This document shows, one piece after another, positions 48,177 to 59,541 of a DNA stretch of 64,000 bases; positions within the stretch are counted from its first letter, which is position 1; the number at the start of each line of letters is the position of its first letter. The DNA is from Filobasidium wieringae (lineage: Eukaryota > Basidiomycota > Tremellomycetes > Filobasidiales > Filobasidiaceae). Position numbers and translations under genes: made by a program. The stretch is taken from NCBI GenBank assembly GCA_001600055.1, contig BCIV01000002.1, positions 1,351,065-1,415,064 of the forward strand, in the 5' to 3' direction. The notes beneath the pieces were generated by a model. The model searched no databases. It was given only the letters and a program-made list of their open reading frames with translations, and was not told the origin of the DNA.

Positions 48177-50205
48177 ATGTCAACCCTCTTGATCCCCATC
48201 GCCCTCATCCTCCCCCTCCTGTACTGGATCCACCACCACTGCGCCCGCACGTACACCCCGTTACCCCTCATAGGACACCTCCCCTGGTTCGCACTCCAAT
48301 CGCGTCAGGGATCGTTACGCTGGATATCGAATGGGTCCGACAGGTTCGAGGGGAGAGGATGGAAGTTGAGGTTACCGTTGATCGGACAGGCTTGGGTCGT
48401 TGAGGATCCTGCGTCAGTCTCGTCTTCGCTGTCCACTTGGTACTTGTGAGGTGGAGGGTCTTGAGCTGATCTTTTATCTCCTCCCTTTGTCCTCTCGCGC
48501 TCTCCCTCCCGCAGTTGCCTGAAACATATCCTCAGTACGAAACACGATCACTTCGGGAAAGGTCAATTCGCCACTTCTCGGATGAAAGATCTCTTTGGTT
48601 CGTCCGTCCCCAACTTCTTGTGATATGATACGGGAAGAGGAGTCTAATTGACCGGTCATTCGTCATATGTTTCGGGTGGTCAGGCGAAGGGTGAGCCGTA
48701 CACTCGTTTCCGCTCCCGTTTTATCTCCTAACCACCGTACCCCACTCCCTACCCTAACCCCTAACCTCCCCCAACGCCCCAAACAGCATAATCCTTACAC
48801 AAACCCACTGGTCGACGCAACGCCAAGCCGGGTCCCGTAGCTTTCTAGCCCCCGCCAACCTCCGGGCGTTTGTGCATCGGATCTTGCCGAGGCATTTGGA
48901 GGGGGTTTTCGAGCTGATGGATCCCCGTGCCGGTGGGGATGTGGATGTGGATGGCAAGGGAAAAGATGACGGGGAGAAAAAGGTGGATTTACAGGAAGTC
49001 GCTTATGTTTATGCCATGGCGGTCTTTGGGGAGTTGGCTTACCATGCAAGTCCCTTTCCCATTCCTCCATCTACCCTTTCAAGAATTAACTGTAAGCTGA
49101 TTTCCGACCCGCTCGAATTCGACGGACAGTCCAACTTTCCTCGCATCTCCGAAAAGTTTACGAAACCTTTCGACCGATCGGCCATCCTCATCCATTCCCG
49201 CTTCTTCAATCCTATTTGGAGATGGACCGAACGATTAACCATCTCGGGTTGGAAACTGCGTCGAGATTTGCGGCAGTTGAGGCGTGTCGGGTTGGATTTG
49301 GTCAGGGCTGGGAAGGAGGGGTTGAGGAGGGAGGAGGAGGGGTTGGAGGGGGACGAGAAAGGGGACGACGGCAGCGGGGAAGGAAAGGGGAGTGGATTGT
49401 TGCTGAGGGAATTGGTCAGGGAGAACGGGGCGGTACGGGACGAAACGTTCTTGGCGGATAGTTGTTTGAACTTCTTGACTGCCGGTGAGTCCGCGTGCTC
49501 TTCCAGATCAGAGATGGTATGGAAACGAGAACCCGAGTACTGAGCCTACCACGACGACCAGGAAGGGACACGACGGCACAGGCGTTATCATGGACCGTCT
49601 TCCTCCTCCTAACCCACCCATCCACGCTCGAAAGAGTCACCAAAGAACTCCGAGATTCCCCTTCCCCCGAAACATACCTCGCCTCCCACGCACTAGGCGA
49701 TCTCACAAGTTCAAACGACGATTCCTATTGCCCCTTTAGTAACGCCGTCATCACCGAATCACTCCGCCTACATCCTCCCGTCCCTCTCGAGGTTCACGAG
49801 AACACCGGCACCCAACCGATCTTACTGCCTGACCGGACGATCGTCGAACCGGGCGAAAAGGTCGTCTGGAGTCCCTGGGCTATGGCGAGGAGTACCCGGA
49901 TCTGGGGATCGGACGCGGCCTCGTTCAAACCCGAACGGTGGTTGCCCTTCACCGCCCCGGAAGGCGAGAGGAAACCGGGGTTGAGAAGGACGGCTTTCGA
50001 ATTCCCAGTGTTCCATGCGGGACCGAGGAGTTGTCTGGGGAAACAGTTGGCGAGGATCGAATTGATCTTTGTACTGAGGGAGGTGGTTAGGAGGTACGAG
50101 CTGACCCCTGATTGGGACGTCGCGGTGGATCGCGTGGTTGGGCAGGGGTTGACGGGTCCGATTGAAGGGGGATTACCGGTCCGTGTGAGACGACGTACCG
50201 CGTGA
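48177..50205 (+). CDS. Cytochrome P450 (CYP52/CYP63-like fatty-acid hydroxylase type)
   Basis: A haem-thiolate monooxygenase, likely anchored in the ER by the N-terminal helix MSTLLIPIALILPLLYWIHH followed by a PLIGHLPWF proline-rich hinge. Visible blocks are VVEDPA, CLKHILSTKHDHFGKG, HWSTQRQAGSRSFLAPANLR, the I-helix (LNFLTAGRDTTAQALSW), the ExxR motif in ITESLRLHPPVP, FKPERW and the haem-binding loop FHAGPRSCLGKQLARIE with the Cys ligand. This haem loop and the I-helix are like the alkane/fatty-acid omega-hydroxylase clan. A Gly/Lys/Asp-rich insert lies near 48930-48990 and a Gly/Glu-rich one near 49310-49400. About six introns; exon joins between 48420 and 48790 are uncertain. Strand-divergent from the sugar porter. 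Confidence 0.88.
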
Positions 50206-50850
50206 GGTGGTTGTACTTTGATAGATGTCCGCCGGTGGTTCGATCGTGCGCTCTGACAGACCAGAACATAGATCGGTCTCAACGATTGTTGACAGTGCAT
50301 GGGTGATAGGAATCATGTAAGCGTTCCAATTACAGATTTCCAAATTCTGAAGATGTTCGAGTGAGCCCTAAAAAGACCACAAAGGGGCAAAGAAGGGTCA
50401 AGACCTGCAGATCTGGATGGAATTGCCCAACGAGATGGTCAGACTTGCATTTGAAAACACGGGTGGTGAACCCATCCCACCAAAAGTTCAATGGGATGAC
50501 AATGTACATACAACCTTGAGAATCTACCAACTACCTAAAGATCATTGGTATGGAGGCTGAAGATGCAATAGCGGGAGCGCTGATGGCTGGATGGGCTAGG
50601 TTCATGTATGGTAGCAACAACAGCCCTATAGAGTCGCCCCTCTGATCTGGCAGGGATATCGTGTTATGGCAACGAGGCTGCTTGTGTTGTCACAGTCACA
50701 CATATACTTTTGAGCCTTCCCCTAACCCCACTCACAAGTAGAGCAACGTCCAGATCGAAGCAAACAAGGTGGAACTGGTAGATCCGAGCATAGACCGATG
50801 GTCATCTGAGATGTGAGCGTACAACGAGCTGGCGAACACGCGCGCGCACG
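50206..50850. other. Region between convergent P450 and histidine-phosphatase genes
   Basis: Both flanking genes end here. No gene or RNA was recognised in about 645 bases. Confidence 0.5.
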
Positions 50851-53175
50851 CTACATTCGCGATTCCAACAAGACCACCCCGCTCCCCCGTCTCTTCGTTC
50901 CTTTCCGAGGATCATCCTCCACCCTCCCTATCACGGCCTTTTCCACGTCCGCCCGTTCCATCGCCGAAGTCGACGCGGGATCGACGTACCCTGCCAATCG
51001 TCTCACCTCGGCCGAAGTGTTCCTCATGACGATCGGGGTGTAGGTATCGGGCTTGGTCAGGTATCGGGTGTAAGCCGGGTCGAGACCGAGAGGTAGTTCG
51101 TCCGATGGGTCGTGTGGTTTCCCGTCCCCTTTGTCCTGGGGGCCGAGGAACGAGTAGATCCGATCAGAACCCGAGATCGCGCGGAGGTGTGAGTCGGACT
51201 CACGGAGATCACATGCCCTTCATCGTTCAGTACCACGTCCTTGAACTGTCCCACCCGGGTCAATGAGCACCAACATCCCACTCCAATCGAAACGTTAAAA
51301 CACATCGTTCCCGAGACTCACGCTCCAATCCCTCTCCAACCCATTATCCAGATAATCCGCTCGTCCGTGCCAAAGACATTCCCATTCCCCATCCTGAACC
51401 GGGCCGGGGAGAGACTCGTCCCCTATCGCATGGTTCGAGTCCGAGCCGTTCGTTCGGGCCTGATTTGGGGCTTGATTTTGAGGTTGAGATGACGACGACG
51501 ACCCGGATACATCCCGTGACACCCCTCGTCTTCGCGTGTAAAACGAAGTCGAAGCGCATCCCGCAGTAACATGCATGCTTTTATTCCCCGTCAACTGTTC
51601 GTATGTCCGTCAAGCGAAGTCGAGTCGAGTCGAGTCGAGTCGAGTCGAGTCGAGTCAGGCCAGGTCAAACCGAATCAAGTGAAGTCGAACGGTCAATCCA
51701 ATCAAAAAACATCAACTCAGTCCCTCATCTGACCATACCGAAAGAAAGAGACTGACCGCTCGTCCGATCGCGATCACGCTGTTTCCCGCCCGCACATGAT
51801 AAAGGTCATAAAGTAAAGATCAGATGAAACGGATCAGTTCTCCCTCCTTCAAGAAAGCGACCAATCGATCCCCATCCCCCGACGAACGAGTCATGGAGGA
51901 GACGAAACGAGGGAGGCAAGACTGACCTGGCAGCATGAGCAAAGATGACGACGGTCTTGACGTGAGGGAACTCTGCTTCTATCCTCCTAGTCCAGGCGTC
52001 TACGAACTGTCACCCGCCAAAAAGTCAAAGTGAAGACAAAACCCCTTTGTCAGTCCCCGCTCCCTCCCTTCTCGACCCAACCCAGCCCAGCCCACTGTCC
52101 CTCTCAGACAGGGAAATACAGGGGATGAAGACTCACGACCTCGGCCCGAAGTAACAACTCACTCAACCCCTCCCCCCTCCTGGCGACGTGTACCGTGCTC
52201 TTATACCCCTCATCCAATGCCCCCGGCGGGAAATACTGGGCCAGATGGGATGCGCGGGAAGGACGGGGGTGTAGCCCTGTGTGGGGGATCGTTTGGGAGT
52301 ACCTGGTTTCGTTTGCGGTGGGGGTAGGGAGGGGGGGGGGGGAGAGGATGATGATGATGAAACAAATTGGTTGATGGGTGGATGGGTGGATGGGTGGATG
52401 GGTTAGTTGATTAGTCGACGAGTTGACGAGAGAAAGGGAAGGGAAGGACGACGGACCACTCTTGCACCCCATGTTCCAACTTGATCGGGACGTCCAACCG
52501 TTGACCCAGCGGGAGGGCGGTCTGGATGCAACGATAGAAGGGGGAGGAGAAGATTAGTTCGGGGACCGGGAGGGGGGAGGGGTTGTTGGTCGAGTCGGAG
52601 TCGGAGGTGTTGGGAGCTGTGAGTTTGGGTGTAGGATTGGAGGTGGATGTGGATGTGGAATTGGATGTGGATGTGCGGGCTGGCGAGGTGGGGGAGGATA
52701 AGAAATGGGATAGGTTTCGTGCTTGGTCCTGTTCCAATCGAGCGAGCGAGCGAGCGTGAGCGTTAGATCCCTTCTCATCCCGGTTGAACGTATAGCGGAG
52801 AGAGGGAACGTACGAGCCCATAAGCCGCCAACTATCGATCACAGCGAACAACGAACGACGAACAGCGAACAACAGTGATCAGTTCAAGCTCGATTACTCT
52901 TCCGGACCGCACGTTCAGCATTGACGAGCGGGATGGACGTACAGGAGGATCGCGTTGCATTCCCGTCGGTCCTGTCCTGTAGCGCCACAACCAAATAACC
53001 CACAGATCCCACAAATCGCACAAATCCCACAAATCGAAATCCCACACAAGAAATCCACGATCAATTCAGATCAACCCCGATGAGAACAACGGACGGACGG
53101 ACGGACGTACGTGATGGATTTGTCTATCCAGTTACTTCGGAACCCGTGCCGGCATACGTAGATGGATTCAAGCAT
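50851..53175 (-). CDS. Histidine phosphatase (phosphoglycerate mutase-like) superfamily protein, Tfc7/tau55-like
   Basis: The first exon gives MLESIYVCRHGFRSNWIDK with the RHG catalytic motif. The next is a GPTGMQRDPP exon, then an 18-base exon (52814-52831, LAAYGL) that joins to DQARNLSHFL. The later IFSSPFYRCIQTALPLGQ, TGLHPRPS and TVVIFAHAA blocks complete the fold, the last with the second catalytic His. A downstream exon gives WHGRADYLDNGLERDWS then FKDVVLNDEGHVI, and the protein ends in a charged tail (...GVVLLESRM). This layout fits the fungal family that includes the TFIIIC subunit Tfc7 and ecdysteroid-phosphatase-like proteins, so a role in Pol III transcription or as a phosphatase is possible. 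A Ser/Thr/Asn-rich repeat is inserted after ARNLSHF. Introns contain tandem repeats at 51619 and 52373. Confidence 0.78.
51619..51656. repeat. (GTCGA)n microsatellite in an intron
   Basis: About 7.5 copies of a 5-base unit GTCGA, within an intron of the histidine-phosphatase gene. Confidence 0.92.
52373..52404. repeat. Four copies of an 8-base unit GATGGGTG
   Basis: Tandem GATGGGTG, the last copy ending in T. It lies in an intron of the histidine-phosphatase gene, next to a run of 12 or more G at about 52329-52342. Confidence 0.9.
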
Positions 53176-54383
53176 CGTGGTTCCTTGTCCTGATATCCCT
53201 TGTCACTGGTTAGTCTCAGTTCCTAGGTCGTCGTCGAGGTCGTTGCCGTCGTCGCCGTCGTCGAGGATGGGTTTTGTGGAAATGTTGGAAAGAGGTGGAC
53301 GATGGAGGATCGATGACGCGTGGATCGTTATTGATTATTGATTATTGACGTGGATTTCGGATGGTGACACGTCTTTTAGGGTGGGTCGTTATCAATTTAT
53401 ACCGGGACATGTGCAAGGGGATGATCGAGGAGAAGAGGTTTCCCGGGCGATCGTTTGGTATTATTCACATCGAGCGAGCGAGCGAGTGGATGATACGAAA
53501 GATGGATTTCGGATTTTATTCGATTGGGACAGAGGAAACATCAGGTTCGAAGTGGTAAGACTTTTGAGAGGGACGAGAGTGATTGACCGAGCGATGTGGT
53601 CTGATATAGACCGGATATGAGTGGACGAAATCGGACAGGGACCATCATGATCGTCTTCTCATCTTCTCATTCTCATTACAGTGATCTCAATCGATCCGAG
53701 AGTTGACAGACGACAGTCGACAGGCCTGACAGAAATCAGAAATCAGAAGCCCGAGGTTGACAGGTGACGAACCCCCGGACCCGAACCTCCTCAGCCATCG
53801 CAGCCATCGCAGCCTTCCCAGCCTCCCAGCTCACCACTTTCTCTGTCGAATCGTCGAAATGCCCCCACCCCGCGCCCCAAATGAAACGGGGTCTGATAGG
53901 AATCCCGCCCGCTCGCTCGCTGGTGGGCGTAGAACGTTGCTTGCGTGTTGCGTGTTGCGTGGTGGGGACGGACGCGTAGTACGCTCGATCGTTTTGAACG
54001 GTTCCAGGTTCCAGGCGTTCCAGGCGTGATATGCAGAGGTCGTCGTAGTGATCGAGATGATAGCTGGGCTCTGCGCTCTCTTCCTATGCTCATGCTCCTC
54101 TCGTGCATATCTTCTTGACACCCCCACCTCCAGCTCCCCCCTGAATGGTAGTACCCACCGTACCCACCGTACCCTCCGTAGGCGCAGTACCCGTCCCATT
54201 GTATGCCCACTCTGTGACTGCACGTACACGTCTACGTTGCACGTACATGGCATTGGCGTATTCCATTTAATTAAAAACCCACGACGCGAGCGGGAGCGGG
54301 AGCGTTTTCCCCCACCGCACCGACTGACCGCACTGATCCCTTTTGCTTGCTCGGACCTGGTCGGGCGCTGCGATGGCGATAGG

Positions 54384-54431
54384 GCTGTAGGGCTGTAGGG
54401 CTGTAGTGCTGTAGCGCTGTAGTGCTGTAGT
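54384..54431. repeat. Six copies of an 8-base unit GCTGTAGN
   Basis: Tandem GCTGTAG plus one variable base (G, G, T, C, T, T), intergenic. Confidence 0.9.
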
Positions 54432-54480
54432 AGGCCAGTAGGCAGGAGGGTCCTCTTGTCTGGTCCATCTGGTCTTGTCC

Positions 54481-54534
54481 ATCTGATCTGATCTGCTTCG
54501 TCTGATCTGATCTGATCTGATCTGATCTGATCTG
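54481..54534. repeat. (ATCTG)n microsatellite
   Basis: About ten units of ATCTG with one interruption (CTTCG) near 54496. It gives Ser-Asp-Gln-Ile-Arg artefact peptides on the minus strand. Confidence 0.92.
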
Positions 54535-55031
54535 CTCATCGAAAGAGCCATATCCCCGAACGGACACGGACCCACGAGACCTGAAATCGAGGATTGAGCC
54601 CGGGGAAAGCCATCTCCCTCTCGATCACTTCACTTCACTTCCCACTTTCGTTCTCCCTCATCATCATCAGCTCGCATCTCATCGTCTCCCACCAGCTCTC
54701 CAGCTTTCAAGCTTTCAAGCGGTCAGAGCTCAGAGCTCAAATCTCGAACCTCTCGAACCTCCATAACCGGACTACCCCTAAGCACACGACCACGACCACG
54801 ACCACGACCATGCCCATCCTTATCCTCAGCATCCTCAGCCTCAGTCTCATCGACCATTGATAACCTACCTTGACGTCAATCCCATCCCCCGTCCGGCCAG
54901 CCCGTCTTGTCCTTCTGGAACGAGAACGGTCGGTCCTCTGCATCTGCACTAGCGGGAGCGACAGTTCGTTCATCTCCATTGAACGAAAGGACGAAAGGAT
55001 CCCCCCTCCCCCCCTCGTCCCCTTCCCCGCG

Positions 55032-57499
55032 ATGACCCAACCTCGCTCAGATCAACTGACCGGACCTATGATGCTCCAGACCGACGAACATGCGCCCAGT
55101 GCGCCCAGTGCAGCCAGTGTGGCTAGGGGAAGACCGGGGAGGCTTTGGATCGATACGACGATGCATGATTCGACGATGCATGGTCCGACGATGCATGATT
55201 CGACGATGCATGGTCCGATGGATCGTTCGATGGATGGTTCGGGGGTGCGGAGTTCGGGGGTGGGCAGTTTGGGGAGGGATACTTTGGGGAGGGATACTGG
55301 GCTGGGAGTTACTTCGCTAGGGGATACGTCGTTACAGAACACTTTGTCCGGATCGGAGAGGATCTCCGACTCTGGTGCTACTCCGACTCCTACTCCTACT
55401 CCTCCGACTTCTACTTCTCCGACTCCGACTCCGACTCCGACCCCGGTCATGAATATGGATCCGAGCACGAGCACGAATACGAGCACGAACCCGACCTCTA
55501 CCACCCCTCGTTCAACTTCCAGGGTTACCGGATCCACTGGAGATCTTATAACCCCCAATCACCTCGATTCTGCTTTCACGCGAACGTTGACGTCGACGCC
55601 AACGCAATCACATTCACATTCACATTCACAACCACAACCACAACCACAACCACAGTCACAGTCACATATCCTATCCCCCTTCCAAAACCCAATCCAAACC
55701 CACTCACGAACCCCGACCCCAACCCCGACCCCGACCCCGACCCCGATCCATCCACAAACCCAAACCCACCCACTGAAGACCACCCGGAGTAGAGAACGAA
55801 GACTCTCCACCCTGCCTCAGGCTACCACTGGCTTGGGACCGAGAAAGTTCGGACTGAGGGATCCCGCCTTCGGCTCAGGGGGAGGGGGGAGGGTGGCGGG
55901 TCTGGGTGCTGGGGTTGGGGTTGGATCGGGCTCGCCGGGCACGCTGGGCACGATGGGCGGTAGAATGACGTCCAACCACCAACCTGGGTTAGGGCAGGGG
56001 GGACGGTACGTCCCCGACCCACCCGTCACTTTCAAAGATCGGAGATCTACCCCTTCTGTCGCGGTCTCCTCGGATTCACCAACGACACTTACGGGGACGG
56101 GGGCGGGGATGGGCAAGGGAGGGAAACGCAGGAGGTTTTTGGGTTTGGCTATGGGGCTGGAGGGGATGGAGTTTGATCGGAAACGACGCAAGGGAAGGGA
56201 GGGGGAAGGGGAAGGGGAAGGGGATTTGGATTTGGATTTGGAGGTCAGGGGGACGGGCTTGGGCGGGATGCAATTGAGAGGATGGAAGGAGAGTGAGGAG
56301 GAGAGGAAGAGGAGGGAAGAGGAGAGCGTCATCAGTTGGAAGGTGAGTCCGGTTCCTCCTTCTCACGGACTCGTTGGGAACACGGGTTGACGTTCAGATA
56401 CGTACGAAACCAGGTCTGGGCGGCTGCTTGTGTAGCTTCCGGAGCGATCCTCAATCCGGATAAAGATCTCCTCACCCCTCCGTCCGGTACACCCACCAAC
56501 CCCTGTTTCCTCCCTAAAGAACCCCTCATCTACCCTCGGGAATCATCTTCGACCAGCTTGAAATCCAACCCTTCCTTCGTCCTGGAGAGTCCTTCCGATG
56601 GATCGGGCACTCCAGGGGGATCCGAAGGGAACGCGTTTTTGGCACTCAGACCGAGGTTGGCTAGCAAGGTCGTCAGGGGCTTGGGGTTGGAGTTGGTTCA
56701 CGCGTTATCGGGGTGTTTGGACGTCTCGCGGGTGCTTGTACGGGAGTCATCGAGTGGGGAAGAAGAACCGGGGGAGGAGAAGAAGAACGATGAGGAGGAG
56801 GAGGGACTTGTGGCCGGGTCTTACTCCCTCGAAGCGCTTAGACGGGCGAGAAATCGGTCGGTCATGCCGCCCGGATACAACTCTAGCCCCAGTGACTTGG
56901 CTTTCTATGAGGGGGAGGTGATTGGCGTTCTGAGGGATTTGGAGATGGTCATCGGGGGAGGCGGGTTCGTGAGGAAGTTGCTGGATAGGGGCGGGTATGG
57001 GGTGATGATCGATCGAGACGCGGCGAGTGGGACGTCGGACGACCGGCTACCTACTACGACTTGCGAAAAAATGTTGAAAGACGTGGAAGAATTGTTATGG
57101 GGCAGATCGGAACCCAACCCTGAGGACCTGGATTATGGTCATCTCATCGTTCAAAACGAAAGACCCCCGGGGGTCTCGGTCGTCCCCGATTACATCAACT
57201 CGACAGACCTGTTCGATATCCTCGCCGAACCTGGGATCGAGAGTGGGACGGGGAGAAAGGCCTCGCTGAGACACACGCCAGGGAGCGTGAGGGAGGAGTT
57301 CAAGTTTCCTACCGTGGAACCGGCAATCATGGAAGTGAACCCGCCACCGACCTTGCGGACGACGAGACTCTTATCGAACGCCATCGCGCCTGCCATCCCC
57401 CCTCCTCGAAGCAAGGAAGATCTCGCCGACGAAGGAAGGGCGAGGTACCAAGCGTGGTTGAAGAACAAACAAGTTCAACCGTTGAAAGCGGTTGTATGA
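55032..57499 (+). CDS. Hypothetical protein with low-complexity N-terminal half
   Basis: I do not recognise this protein. The frame is open further upstream to 54870 only from a TTG, so ATG 55032 is taken as start. The first half is low complexity: four 15-base repeats encoding STMHD/PTMHG-type units (55158-55217), Thr-Pro tracts, Ser-His and Gln-Pro tracts, then a basic stretch (GKGGKRRRF and RKRRKGREG) that could be a nuclear localisation signal, and a charged helix (ESEEERKRREEES). An intron from 56342 with acceptor before GTCTGG (56414) joins SWK to VWAAACVASGAILNPDKD in phase. The second half looks globular and conserved-like (APSDLAFYEGEVIGVLRDLEM-type helices, LFDILAEPG) and ends AWLKNKQVQPLKAVV. 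A lineage-specific regulator or scaffold is possible, but no function is supported. Confidence 0.7.
55158..55217 (+). repeat. Four 15-base coding repeats
   Basis: Alternating units ACGATGCATGATTCG and ACGATGCATGGTCCG, two of each, in frame in the hypothetical protein. Confidence 0.92.
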
Positions 57500-58229
57500 A
57501 TAGACGATTGTAGCGATTACTTTTTGATCAGACGTGGATGTTTATAATCAGTGTTGATGCTCTACGCCAAACCTATCGTACACTCGCGATCAACGCGACG
57601 CAAAGCTGGTCCTGCTGATCGAATACGCGGGGCTACAGACTATCTTGCCCAACTTGCCGTCGCGTCAGCCTCCACAAATGGCAGAAATGAAAGTGCCCCG
57701 ATATAGGCCTGGCCGATCGCGCGACGGTATAGGATTCGATCGTCGGGTCATACGAGATGGGTGACTCACAGATTGGTAAGCAGGATCAGCACTGACCATC
57801 ATCCACTCGCACGATCTGCCGGTTCCCACATGTCCTGCGACCAATCGGAACAGGCGCATCACCTCGGCTCCTTCGTGCGGGGGTTTATCTTCTACTGCGC
57901 AGACGGATGTATATGTTTCTTCCGGCGATTCCATCTCGGAATTTCACCTTGCACTGACGTCGAGAGACGGAATTGTCTGCACGCATTTACTGCTCATCTA
58001 CACAGCTCTCATGGTATCGAGCGAGCGAGCGAGCGAGCTTAGGAGCGAGTCAGGTATAGATCGTGTACACTTGATGATGAGGTATATAATCAAGAGGCAA
58101 GACGCAATAAGAATCGAACGTGAAGCTGACAACGTTCCCGCGTTGCGAAGAGCCGTTGGCAAAACTGAAAGTCTCGCCTCGACCGACACCATCTAGACCT
58201 CTGCAATATCTAAAAGATCGAACGTAATC
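57500..58229. other. Intergenic region
   Basis: 3' region of the hypothetical gene and promoter of the DOMON-b561 gene. A short GAGC run lies at about 58019-58036. No gene supported. Confidence 0.5.
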
Positions 58230-59541
58230 ATGAAGTTTGGAATTATCTCTCGTAAGCTGTGTGACCTGATCGAAGTACATCGTTGGGAGAACTTATACCT
58301 CATCCTAAAGACCTCTCGATCCTGATCGCTTCATGCGTCAGTGTCAAAGCAGGCAACGCCTCGACCTATACTTACCAACCGAGCGGTACCGAGCAACCGT
58401 TCTCGTTAGCGCTTGCTCTGAACACCACGAGTAACGATATCTTCTTCAATATGACCGCCCCTTCGGAATACTCTTGGTTCTCCTTCGGGATCGGTAGCCA
58501 GATGAAAGGGGCGTTGATGTTTATCGGGTATCCCAGTTCCAATGGGTCAGGTGAGGACAGAAAGAGACGCATGCTGAGTGCGACCCGAGTTCTGATACCT
58601 CTCTTTAATCAGCGATCACATTCAGCCCCCGACTGGCCACTGGAAACAAACAGCCTCTCTATTCCGACGACGTGAAACAAGTCGAAACGCTATCCTCTTC
58701 CGTCACGGCTCAGTCATACGATCTGATCGCTGTGTGCCGAAACTGTACCACCTGGTCCACCGGATCGTTGGATACGACATCCACCTCCCAGAGCTTCATG
58801 TTCGCACTCGGACCTACCGGCAACTCGATCGCGAGCGATTCGACGAGTCAGGATATCAAGAAGCATTCGATGTACAAAACATTCACATTCGATATGCCTC
58901 AGGCTTCTTTCACTGGGAATTCCATCCCTTCACTCGTAGGGTCGAGTACTTCCAGCGGGTCCCAAGAAGCCCCATCGGAAGGGTCAGGTCCTTCTCAGGT
59001 CTATAACAGGGTGCATGGGATCTTCATGGCGATCGCTTTCGTCATCATTTTCCCCCTCGGTGTGATCTTCTTGCGAGTCATGAACAATGTCATCTTACAC
59101 GGTCTCACTCAGGCCTTGGGGTACGCTTTTGTCATTGTCGGATTGGGAACGGGGATCGTGCTCAGTCAAGGGGATTACAATTCGGCTCACCAGATCATCG
59201 GATTGGTCCTCTTCAGTCTTCTTGCTATTCAGGCTTTAGGCGGATTGATCCATCACTTGATGTACAAACGTACGGGAAAACCGACGATCATCGGGAAAGT
59301 TCACGTGGTATTGGGGATCTGCCTTCTCATCCTTGGAATCGTCAATACCCCGCTAGGCCTGAACCTCGCTCATGATAGCCACTATAACAAGTATTACATC
59401 ATCGTCGTCTCCATCCTCGGAGCTCTGTTCCTGGCCGTACGATTCTGGAAGATCTGGGATAACAGGAAAAAGGCAAAGAAGGGGGAGATGAAGGAAGGTT
59501 ATGCGACCGAGACGGGGATGACGCAGTTGTCTTCCTATTAG
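58230..59541 (+). CDS. Secretory-pathway DOMON (CDH-type cytochrome) plus cytochrome b561 membrane protein
   Basis: A likely trans-membrane electron carrier using ascorbate or other donors, related to the haem domain of cellobiose dehydrogenase. Exon 1 (ATG 58230) is spliced into a signal peptide (SHLSILIASCVSVKAGNAS). The DOMON domain follows: TYQPSGTEQPFSLALAL, PSEYSWFSFGIGSQMKGALM with the Met expected as haem ligand, and YDLIAVCRNCTTW. After a Ser/Gly-rich linker come four to five helices of a b561 core with His residues in RVHGIFMAIAF, ILHGLTQALGY, AHQIIGLVLF and GKVHVVLGICL. A cytosolic Lys-rich tail ends the protein. Three exons. An upstream in-frame TTG is not used. With GH5, GH1 and GH51 nearby, a link to oxidative plant-polymer attack is possible but unproven. 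Confidence 0.9.

Larger units (their letters stand above)
53176..55031. other. Repeat-rich intergenic region between divergent genes
   Basis: About 1.86 kb with no supported gene. It holds GTC/GCC trinucleotide-rich sequence (53225-53265), a GAGC tetranucleotide run near 53470, an 8-base tandem repeat (54384-54431) and a 5-base tandem repeat (54481-54534). CT-rich and ACGACC-repeat sequence precedes the hypothetical gene. Open frames over these repeats are artefacts. Confidence 0.55.

Noticed and set aside
52373..52404. Telomere-like repeat
   Set aside because: The unit GATGGGTG has only four copies, lies in an intron and is not a known fungal telomere unit.
55052..55810. Antisense Val/Gly-rich open frames
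   Set aside because: They arise from the Thr-Pro and Ser-His repeats of the plus-strand gene.
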